This document shows positions 22,794-32,387 of a DNA stretch of 64,000 nucleotides, piece after piece. The stretch is taken from positions 16,577,001-16,641,000 of the forward strand of contig OY756971.1 of NCBI GenBank assembly GCA_963580455.1, read 5' to 3'. Source of the stretch: Euonymus europaeus. Its lineage: Eukaryota; Streptophyta; Magnoliopsida; Celastrales; Celastraceae. The notes beneath the pieces were generated by a model. That model saw nothing but the letters and a program-made list of their open reading frames with translations, was not told the DNA's origin and made no database searches. The number at the start of each line of letters is the position of its first letter. Position 1 is the stretch's first letter. Position numbers and translations under genes: made by a program.

Positions 22794-23003
22794 TGATAAG
22801 AACCAAGTTCTTATCTCTAGAATTTTCTTGCTTATACAGTACTAATAGAAAAACCAGAGAAGTAATGATACAAGTTATTTTCAGAATAATCCCAAAACAA
22901 GCAACAGAGGAACCCTAAATGCTCTAACCCTCCCTAAAGGCCAAAACCCACAAATAAACAAGCCCCCGTTAAGGGAAGCCCAATGGGCTTCCTAACATTA
23001 TCA
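22794..23003 (-). repeat. Gypsy-2 5' LTR
   Basis: 210 bp. It carries a 19-bp near-perfect palindrome, GGAAGCCCAATGGGCTTCC (22974-22992), close to its 5' end, which is absent from the truncated 3' LTR. Confidence 0.85.
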
Positions 23004-23420
23004 TACAGCTGAATACCAAAGGAAATCTCATGCAGCAATATGTAACCATAAAACATATAGTCATATCACATACATCATTCTCATTGGACATTTATTCCTT
23101 CGTCATCGCTAGTAGGCCTCAACTGGCACCAATCAATTAGTGAGCGCACCTACTTACAGGACCAATCACGAATAAATGACCCAACGAGTGGTCTCAACCA
23201 CCCCACACAATATCTAGACTCGGTTCACAATTGGCCTATCAGGATCCCCGTGTGTTGCCTCACATGGAAGTCATTTGGCACAAGTTATGATAAGACTTCA
23301 CCTATGATCATCCCATGTGACGTTCCAACATCCTAAGGGTTTAAAAGTCCATACCCTCTCATCCTTATGCATTACTAATGCACAACAATGCATATGCCAT
23401 ATCATACATATAACTCTACA

Positions 23421-23454
<34 letters not shown>

Positions 23455-24480
23455 TTAACTATCACATGATGCATGTTCAAAACTATGGCATGCTCAATAT
23501 AAGACTGAACATGTAAACCAGATATGCATATAACAATTTAGAGATATCAAAACATCCTTCAAGGTTCGTTCTTCATTAGAAACAATTAAGGCAAGAACGC
23601 AAAATACAAGACTGATAAAGAACCAAACTGCTTTTAGGCATCAATGCAGATCATGAAAGAAAATGGGTAGGAATTCCCCTACCTCGTATCCAAGTAAACC
23701 AGTATCAAAAATTTCCAAATTCTAGGGTTTTTGGCCCCTTTCAACCCTATCAATTATTTTAACAAAACCAAACTCATTTCATAATCCAAATATCCCTAAT
23801 AACAAAAACATCATGATTTAAATCTTAAATCTAAAAAACTCACCTTTCTCTCTCTAGAACTTCTTCTTAAAACTTGAATTTTCACCCGAATGATTTTCTA
23901 CTTGAAATCAACAATAGAACCTAGATACATAACCATAATCAAGTCTAGAATCAATTTCCATAAACATTAAAACCAACCAATCAAAGGTTTCTACAAATCT
24001 AACCAAAACCTAGGTTTTCTAAAAGTCAAGAAACTTATCTCAAATCCACAAATCTTTCTTGAATCTTGTTACCCACTCTTGAATCCTTGAAATCCAAGCT
24101 TTATCTCCTCCAAAATCACTCATTCCCTCTAGGTTTTTTCCCTTTCTCCCTAAAATTGGGTAGAACAAATGATGGTCTGTTCGGATTTAAATAGAACCTA
24201 GAAAATTCCGTGTTGTGCCTTGGCACTCTCTGGGGCGCACCCCCTTGCCCAAAGTCCCCTAGAAGGAACTCTAGACTAGGCTCCCAGGTTCACACTCCTA
24301 GGCCCCCCTGTGCATGAGGCCTATTTTTTCTCTCTTTTGTTTTTCATTATATAATTGTCAGTCTTTTGGGTGCTCGTGTTACAAGTCTAGGTGTCTGACG
24401 CTTCAAAAACTCCTAGAAACTCAGTTTCTCGATTCTTAAATGTTATAATACTAAATTTTAGGCTCGATCATCATGCACTA

Positions 24481-24926
24481 GGTGGACTAGCCCTTTCTTC
24501 CAAATCCCATAGGTTTCCTACTTGTTTAGGTTTTTCTATTACTTCTAGTATTTAGCTTTTTGGGCTACAATAGGAACTTGAAACTTTGAATGTACGTATG
24601 GGTTTGATAAGGAAAATCCTGAAACAAATCAAGGGAAAAACCTCAAGTGTCTAAGCAATACACTTTGAGTGTACTAGTATAGTAAATTCAAGTTTTATCG
24701 CTTTCGTAACAGAGATAGGTATATTGAAATACTATACCACGGCCAAGCAGATGGTTTGTTCAATTCCATATTAGTTGTAACACTTATATTCGATAGGAAC
24801 TTACATATACTGTATAGAATAAAAGACGTTTATGTCAAATGTCATTTTTCATATTAAATGTTAAACATTTTTTATTCAAATAAATAAACAGAGTTTAAGT
24901 ATTACATAAAAGGATTTTCTTAATAT
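24481..24926. other. intergenic stretch
   Basis: AT-rich, no supported feature. Confidence 0.35.
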
Positions 24927-25042
24927 CACATGCCAAAAAATTTAATGGCCAATGAGAGTGGAGTATTTATTTTTGACACAACTTTCTGTGTAGTTGAAAA
25001 TTTTCCTCCACTCTCATTGACCGCACAATTTCTTAACATGTG
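24927..25042. mobile_element. small foldback MITE
   Basis: A 116-bp segment folds back on itself: CACATG...CAATGAGAGTGGAG on the left and CTCCACTCTCATTG...CATGTG on the right. The inner 14 bp are perfect and the outer arms imperfect. There is no ORF. Family and target duplication could not be set from one copy. Confidence 0.6.
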
Positions 25043-26221
25043 CCCTTAGACACATGTTAAAAAAACCTATATAAAATGATAGCCTTTAACATAATATTCT
25101 TATCTGAACAACCTCAACATTATATTTCATTCTTAAAGAACAAACCCGACTCATCAAATACCCCTCTCTCTCGTTCTCTCATGTGGTAACTCTTCATCTC
25201 TCGCTTGTGTGGTTTAAATATGGTAAATAAGACTACCACATCTCTCTGCCAAATGTCCTTCCTGCAAAGGTTCCTTGTATCTAGCGAATAACATCACTCT
25301 TTGGTCTTAATCCAACAATAGAGCTCCTCTCCTCCTTATTGATTTTGCCACTTCTCACAAATGTTCTAAATAAATCTTTGGAAAAATCTTTTCATAGTGT
25401 AATTGTAGTTTAGCCTTCTCAAGGTGTAGTTTGGTTTCTTCTTTCCTTTACGATTTCTATTAGGATACATATCCTAAGCTAAGTAAAACTTGTGTGATAG
25501 GGTTGGATGTAATTGCATGTAAGCTCACTATGTAGCCTTCAGGTTACTTGATTTGATTCGTCTTCGATTATGGTTAGAACTCTAAGTATACAAGGTCTCT
25601 GGTGTACATTTTTGAGAGTTTCAATTCTTTTTTTTTCTATCCTAATTAGGAAATAACTCTCAAGTGCTTGCGTTTAAAACAAATTTCTAATTTAGATATG
25701 ACTTGAGTTGTTGAGATTAGGATGAACTCTCTATGGAATGCTTGTTGGCTAAGAGAATACCTCCTATTACTGTGGCTTATATTATTTGGACTATTTTTAT
25801 TGTGATAAATTTCTCTACTGATTATTTTAATCTAGGTTGTATATGATCTGATGGAGATAATTATGATCAATATTTATCTCAATCTCAAGAGGAGCTGGAC
25901 GCCTATATAGAGAGACAACCCATAGAGATGAAGATACCAATGCTTTGAGAGAGTTTGTGTATTTAAGAGCTTCGAGTATTTTGTTATTCCATTCTCTTTG
26001 AGTGATATGTGAGCATGTCAAGTCTATATTAAACAAGAGAGAATGAGTGCTTTGTGATTGTGTTGTAAGTTTTTTCTCATATAGTGGATTTCCTTGAAAT
26101 GTTGGTCGCTTATAAACTCGAAGTTTTTTCCAGATAGGGTTTTCTCATTAAAATTATGGTGTATTTATTTTTTCCCATATTACGTTAACTAATGTGTTGG
26201 CAAAGGTTTTTCATATTTTCA
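25043..26221. other. AT-rich stretch upstream of Copia-3, probably including its 5' LTR
   Basis: The sequence directly before 26222 should be the 5' LTR of Copia-3 because a primer site follows, but no matching 3' copy was found, so its start cannot be placed. A TATATAAA box lies near 25068. No ORF is supported. Confidence 0.4.
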
Positions 26222-29200
26222 ATTGGTATCGGAGGGAGTGCCAACAATGGAGTCTAGATCAACAAATCAGATACCACAATTCGATGGTTCTAATTATTCA
26301 TATTAGAAAGCATGCATGAGAGCCTATTTGAAGTCCATTGACGAATGGGTTTCAATGTTAGTAGAAAAGGGTATTCTAGGCCTGAATCTATTGATGAAAA
26401 GGGTAACAAAATTCCTATATCTTCTAAAAATTGAATTAAAGGTGATCTTGACAGTGCAGGTTAGAATAGTGAAGTTATGAATGCTTTGTTTTCTTCTTTG
26501 AGTATATCTGAGTTTTGTAGGATATCAAATTGTGATAAAGCAAAAGATGCTCGGGATCTACTTGAGGTAACGCATGAAGGGAAGAATCTTGTCAAGTAAG
26601 ATGGTGCAAAATAGGTTTCAACCACTTGCAAAGAGTGTTACTCTGTCTAGCCATAAAAGTTTTGGACATAAGTGTATGCTTGTTCAAACAGTGCTTGCAT
26701 ATTTCAATACAAATTCATGGTATTTGGACAGTGGCTATTATCAGCATATGAGTGGTAACAAATCATTGTTCATATCATTTGAACCTAATGATGGTGGTAA
26801 GATGATTTTTGGTTATGGTAGTAAAACTGAAGTAAAAGGTAGAGGTAGGATTAAAGCTTTTGATGAATGTATCTTGAAAATTGCTATTTATGTTGAAGGT
26901 CTCAACGCTAATTTGATAAGCATAAGTCATTTGTGTGATTCAAAATTTTTAGCTTTGTTTACTATACGATTTTGCAGGATCTACGATGACAATCATATGT
27001 GCATTCTAAAAGGGAAATTATATTCAAACAGTTGCTATACCATCCCAGCAGAGCCAAATCTCTCATGTAATTCTTCTAGTGTATCTACCTCAGATAGGCT
27101 ATGACATGAAAGATTAGGTCACCTGAACTATCAAGATTTGAAAATCTTATCTAATAAGAAAGTAGTACGAGGAATGCCTAAGATTGGTTCAAAGAAAGGT
27201 GTGTGTAGTTCATACCAACAAGATAAGCAGACCAAGGTACCACATCACAAGGTAAGTAATGTTAACACCTTAAGACCATTAGAAATGCGTCATATGGATC
27301 TTATGGGACCTACACAAGTTGAAATTCTTGGAGGTAAGAAATATATTCTTCTTGTTATAAATGATTTTTCAAGATACTCATGGGTAAGGTTCTTGCGTGA
27401 TAAGTTAGAGACATTTGATGCATTCTATGATCTATTTGATGCATTCTATGGTCTATATCGGCTTTTGAAAAATGAGAAGAATGATGATGGTTTTCATTTA
27501 TGTAAGATTAGGATAGATTATGAGTCTAAATTTCAAAACGACAAATTTAATGTTTTTTGCAAGAATTTTTGAATCAAACACGAGTTCTCAGCTCCAAAAA
27601 TACCACAGCAAAATGGAATGGTGGAAAGAATGAATCGAGTTTTACAAGAAATGAAAAGAACTATATGCATGCAAAGAATGTTACTCAAAGGTTTTGGGCT
27701 GAAGCAGTAAACACTTCATGTTATATCTCAAATTGAGTTCATCTGAGACTTGGAATGAAACTCACAAGTTATGAACTCTAGGAAGCAAAAAAGCCTACGG
27801 TGAAACCCTTCAAAGTATTTGAAAGTAAGTGTTTTATTCTTCAAGATAGGGAAAACATTGGCAAGTTTGATGCTAGGAGTGATGAAGGTATTTTCATGCA
27901 CTATTATCTTAATAGTTGGGCATATCGTGTGTTTAATAATTAAACCAAAATTATGATAGAATCAGCTAATTTTGTGATTCATGATGATGTGTTTGCTAGT
28001 GTCGTTAAATAGGTTGAGATATCTCAATCAATAGATGTTGAGACAAGTACAAGTGTTGAAAATGATTCTAAAAGCTCTAGTGTAACCATGCAACAGGTTA
28101 CATTGGAAGTCAATATTGGAGAAGCAATCAATGTATCCTTACAAAAGCCTACATCAGTATAAGAAAGTGTTGGTAATATGAAGTAGCTAGCTTAGATATG
28201 CTTGAGCCTTCTAAACGTGTGAACAAGAATCATTCACAAGATCAAGTGCTTGGTGAAATAACTGCTCCTATGAAGTCAAGGAAGCAACTTCAAAACGAGG
28301 TAAATTATTTGTGATATGTTTCTCAGTATGAGAAAAAAAATATGAAAAATGCTCTTAGTGGTCAGTCCTGGATTAATGCAATAAATAATGAGCTAAATCA
28401 GTTTGGTCACAATGATGTTTGGATACTAGTGCCTAAGCCTAATAATGTTAACATCATTGCAACAAAATGTATTTTCGAAAATAAAATTGATCAACATGGC
28501 ATGATCACTAGGAATAAAGCTAAGTTGGTTGCACAGGGATATACACAAATGGAAGGTGTGGATTTTGATGAAACTTTTGCTCCAATTGCACACTTAAAAT
28601 CCATTTGTATTCTTTTATCCATTGCTAGCTTACTTGGTTTTAAGCTATTTCAGATGGACATGAAACGTGCATTCTTGAATGGATTGTTGTAGCTTCAAGT
28701 AAGGCTACTTCAACTCCTATGAGTCCAAGCACATAGCTAAGGAAGGATAATAGTGGGAAGTCTGTGGATTAGACATTATATAGGAATATCATAGAAAGCT
28801 TACTTTACTTGACTACGAGTAGACCTGACATTACTTTCAGTGTTTGTGTTTGTGCTAGGTACCAAGTCAATCCTGAGGAATCACACTTGACAGCTGTGAA
28901 AAGGTTATTGAAATTTATCAGTGGTACTCTAGACTATGGAATATTTTATTCTCAGAACACTAACGCATTTTTGGCAGATTACTCAGATGCTGACTGGGCA
29001 GGTTGCTTTAATGATCGGAAAAGAACTTCTGGTGAATTTTTCTTGATAGGAACTAATCTTGTAACCCGACATAGGAAGAAGCAGAATGTTATTTCTCTTT
29101 CTACGGCTGAAGCTGAATACATAGCTGTTGGAAGATACACAATTGCTTTGGATGAAACAAATGATGAGTGACTATGGACTTGTACATGATAATATGACCA

Positions 29201-29440
29201 TATTTTGTGATAATATGAGTGCTATTAACCTTTCTAATAATCCTATCCAACATTCTAGAACTAAGATATTGACATTTGTTATCATTTCATCTGCGATCTT
29301 GTTGAAACCAATTTTTCGAAACTTCAGTACATAGCTACCGAAAATCAATTAACTGTCATTTTTACAAAACCCAGACAAGCAAAGGCTTTTGTTCCTAAGA
29401 CAAGAACTAGGGGTGATTCTAATGGAATAGATTTTTAAGT
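26222..29440 (+). mobile_element. Copia-3: Copia element lacking the YVDD block
   Basis: A primer site (TTGGTATCGGAGGGAG, from about 26223) is followed by an ATG at 26247 and a degenerate Copia polyprotein ending near 29440. Gag, protease, integrase, RT and RNase H pieces occur in the usual order. Neither LTR could be delimited. Confidence 0.75.
26247..29440 (+). pseudogene. Copia-3 gag-pol, degenerate
   Basis: Gag starts MESRSTNQIPQFDGSNYSY and hits a stop at once; most of gag is short and no good zinc knuckle remains. Protease: SWYLDSGYYQHMSGNKSLF (DSG kept). Integrase: MRHMDLMGPTQVE, IRIDYESKFQND and MVERMNR hold the presumed D, D, E; a 21-nt in-frame duplication gives DAFYDLFDAFYG near 27420-27460. 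RT: AKLVAQGYTQMEGVDFDETF, APIAHLKSICILLSIAS, FQMDMKRAFLNGLL, then at 28690 the sequence skips the YVDD region. RNase H: TTSRPDITFSVCVCARYQ, DYSDADWAGCFNDRKRTSG, ISLSTAEAEYIAVG. Confidence 0.8.
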
Positions 29441-30514
29441 AGCCTGAGGTAACATGTGTGTAAGATATATGATTTAATTCTTGGTCTATAATTGAAGCAT
29501 TGATTATGTGATGTTACATCTGCATGTGCTTATTGCTAAATGACTAATCCGATCATGAAATTGAAAAGATCATGTTATTAGTCATATATTATTTTTACAA
29601 ATCCTTGCTTGTGAAGTATGATTGACATAATGCTTGAGATTTGTCTTGATAGGTCTATTGAACAATTCTTTGGGAAACTTGATGCAAGTTATACAAATAC
29701 AAATGGCTACGTCAAAGGTATTGAAAAAAGAAAACGAAGCTATGTAACTCTTGAAATAAATGGAGCTACCTAAGCACAAATGGTTTGTATCTCTTGAAAT
29801 AAAGGGAACTACCAAATCTTGATTGTGAAAGCCACCATGAGTTCATGATTTCTCTTCTTGAAATAAAGGAGGTAATCTTATATCTAGCTTGCATGTACAT
29901 AAAATTACCAAAGAATATAGATTTGACAACCTATGGAAAGACATTCTTGTATATTATATTATGTCTTGATATAACGAGTTTTGGAATTTCACACATAGAT
30001 ATACATGAATGAATAACATGTATCAACTTTCAAAATCATGACAAGGGTGTAGTAAGTCCATTTCATGATCACATCTTATGGTAACTCTCTCTTTTTATGT
30101 GATTCTTCCATTGCACTATGAAGTTTAAATCGTGAAATTCCATCCATGTTACTAATTACTCTTGATTATCTATTTTATTTGAAAGCTCTCTTATGTGTTC
30201 ATGTCTCTGGGATGACCTAGCATTGATCTAAGGAGTACTTTTTATTTGATGGTAAAAGCCAAGTGAGAAGTACCATGCTAGGTAAACTTATTAATTCACT
30301 ACTATATAGCTTTTGAAGCCTACATTATTTAAATTCAAGGGCAATTGTGCGATTGTCACTTCAAGTTAGACTTTAATGTAGCGCAACTTTTTGGAAGAAA
30401 GTATGGGTATTTGAAATTATGAACAGGTAGGAATTTTTCATTCCCCACACCTCTTTGTTTACTCCACTTCCTACTGGTTTATATTCATGAGGAGACATTT
30501 GTATCTCTCTGTCC
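29441..30514. other. non-coding stretch with a short repeated phrase
   Basis: TCTTGAAATAAA followed by GGAGCTACC-like sequence recurs near 29751, 29791 and 29853. No gene is supported. Part of this may be the 3' LTR of Copia-3, but I could not prove it. Confidence 0.4.
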
Positions 30515-30550
30515 ATGTTTGGATTCTCCAAATTCTCTCTGTCTTCCATG

Positions 30551-30862
30551 GTCACTCACAAGCGTCTTACCAAAGGCTCTAGTTCTTATTTGAAATCAAG
30601 GAAAGTCAAGAAATTGGAGGCGATAGGAAATGCTTTGGTTCATCATTTCTCCGGTCCTGAAGCTGAGACCATCAATTTCTATAACTTTGTGTATAGGGCT
30701 CTCAGCACCAAGAGGAAATTTCTGTTTACTAAGTTGAAGGATTCTGACCTTATACATGCGTTTATTGCAACCTTGTTAGGTATTTCTTGTCCTACCCTAG
30801 TTAGGGAATTTTATGTGAATCTATATGTTAGGGAGATAGGGGATCAAGAATTAGGGGTCTAG
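30551..30862 (+). CDS. small ORF, putative plant transposon protein-like
   Basis: A 104-codon frame starts at an ATG at 30551 (MVTHKRLTKGSSSYLKSRKV) and ends at TAG after DQELGV. An upstream in-frame codon gives an alternative start at 30515. The segment SCPTLVREFYVNLYV resembles the LVREFYANL motif of the putative plant transposon protein domain found in many plant retroelement-related ORFs. The family is usually longer, so this is a fragment or the first exon. A basic N-terminus precedes a mostly helical part. Function is unknown. A related ORF lies at 51160-51908 on the other strand. Confidence 0.5.
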   Translation, partial: VTHKRLTKGSSSYLKSRKVKKLEAIGNALVHHFSGPEAETINFYNFVYRALSTKRKFLFTKLKDSDLIHAFIATLLGISCPTLVREFYVNLYVREIGDQELGV

Positions 30863-31300
30863 GGTTCGGGGTTACTCATATAATCAAATTTTTGGACTGT
30901 TACAGAGTCCACTACTATATAATTCATTTTATATTATTGTTGATAATAATAAATATCCTTTTTAATGAGTGAAATAAATGTCAATACACAGTCGAATTAT
31001 AATGATTGTGGACACCTATTTGATTTTTTTAATAAATAAAATAAATGTATATATTCTTACTCAGAGAATTTGTTCTAATTTAAAATGTTGATGCTCGTGT
31101 AATAATTTTCATGAGGCCAATGTATAACCTTCTTGTAACTGTGTGCTTCGTGCCTATCCATAATTTTATTTTTGAATAAAAAACTAGTAAAATAAATATA
31201 ATAACAAGTCAGCTTTCTCAACTACCCTGAAAATTGATTCATGGTCCCTGACTTAAAAAATGACAACGATGCGGCCAGCCCTAATCCTATTCCATGTTCT
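30863..31300. other. AT-rich spacer left of the MULE
   Basis: No supported feature. Confidence 0.35.
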
Positions 31301-31345
31301 AAACATACATAAAGTATTTATACATAAGACTACATAATCTACTTG
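31301..31345 (+). repeat. MULE left terminal inverted repeat
   Basis: AAACATACATAAAG then TTATACATAAGACTACATAA style sequence, matching the complement of the right end over about 43 bp with few mismatches. Confidence 0.65.
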
Positions 31346-32387
31346 CCATCTTACATGGCAGTTTGAGTCAGCAAATTCAAATGAATTAATTTGAAAATTG
31401 AAAATTTGATTTAGAAGCTAACTCAGCTCACATAACCATGGTAATATCTCAGGAACCGCTAAAAACCGGTTTCAATGCAAACTAAGCCCGTACTTCTGGA
31501 AAATTGGCATTAGTTGCTTACATTTTCGTCCTCTCCATCAAAGATCAGTGTGATTCGAGCGGGAAAAAGAAGAAGAAGAAGACCCTGTAAATGTAAGTTG
31601 CTATTGTTACTCTGGTTTATTTCATTCGTTGAGAATGATAACTGATTACCGGGAATGAGGTGGGGAAATGATACATTTGTATTCAAATTCTAAAGGGATT
31701 TGATAACTGAAATTACTCGTACTGGTAATCTATTTCACAAAATTGATAGTAGAAGTTCGTAGATTATCGAAAGCTTGGAGATAAAGTTGAAAGATTGGAG
31801 CGTAGTTTCATTTGAAATAGGGCTTCTGCTAGAAGATTTTAGTTTATATTCAATAATTATCACTTTCTATGCTGGAATATGTAATGAGTATTAAATTAGT
31901 ACTGATTGTAAAACATTCGTGCAATGATTCGTGCTTAATTACACTTTACATGTCTTCAATTACAGTCTTAATGTGATGAATTACATTATCTAATATACAA
32001 ATCTCCATGGACTCCCTTTAACTGATTACATTGGAAGTCCCTATCGTATGATGGTTGAGATAAACTGTAAAGCTTGGAGAACCCTATTTGTGACATATTA
32101 AATTGAAGTTTAGAACTTGCTTGGAAATAAGACTTCTGTTACATGGGTATAGTTTATATCCAATCGTTATAACTCCTTATGCTGGAATTTATAATGAAGG
32201 TTTATATCTAATCAATAAGATTTGTACTTGCAGATGATTATTATGAAAATGTCATAATTACATTGTACATGTTATGAATCATAGTTTTCATGTCCTGAAT
32301 TACACTATATAATATGTAATTCTCCCACAAATTTCTTATATTATTTTAACAATGTATGTGATATTACACTGTATTTGTAATAGTATA

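Larger units (their letters stand above)
18847..23003 (-). mobile_element. Gypsy-2: Gypsy chromovirus lacking the RT catalytic core
   Basis: The minus-strand element has an LTR at 22794-23003 and a second, 5'-truncated LTR at 18847-19025. The full LTR reads TGATAATGTT...CTTATCA with inverted TGATAA/TTATCA ends. The primer site TTTGGTATCAGAGCG abuts it. The shared LTR part differs at about four of 180 positions. The internal order is gag, zinc knuckle, protease, RT remnant, RNase H, integrase, partial chromodomain. Two deletions stand out: the RT core near 21018, and the stretch from the chromodomain through the polypurine tract into the first 30 bp of the 3' LTR near 19026. Flanking pentamers (ATATC and TACAG) do not match. 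Confidence 0.85.
18148..24475 (-). mobile_element. Del/Tekay-like solo LTR interrupted by Gypsy-2
   Basis: Two blocks (18148-18846 and 23004-24475, about 2.2 kb together) resemble the Gypsy-3 LTR in order: the CCCGATTCGGAAG start, a middle resembling AGAAGCAATTAAGGCGGAAA (here GAAACAATTAAGGCAAGAA near 23580), the CCCCTACCTCGT motif followed by TCTAGGGTTTTT, and CTCTCTCTAGAA. CACTA flanks it at 18143-18147 and 24476-24480. The terminal dinucleotides are mutated, so the exact borders rest on the duplication. No internal region is attached, which makes it a solo LTR formed before Gypsy-2 jumped in. Confidence 0.65.

Noticed and set aside
23428..23456. TA-rich microsatellite as possible feature of interest
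   Set aside because: It is ordinary simple-sequence repeat inside an old LTR.
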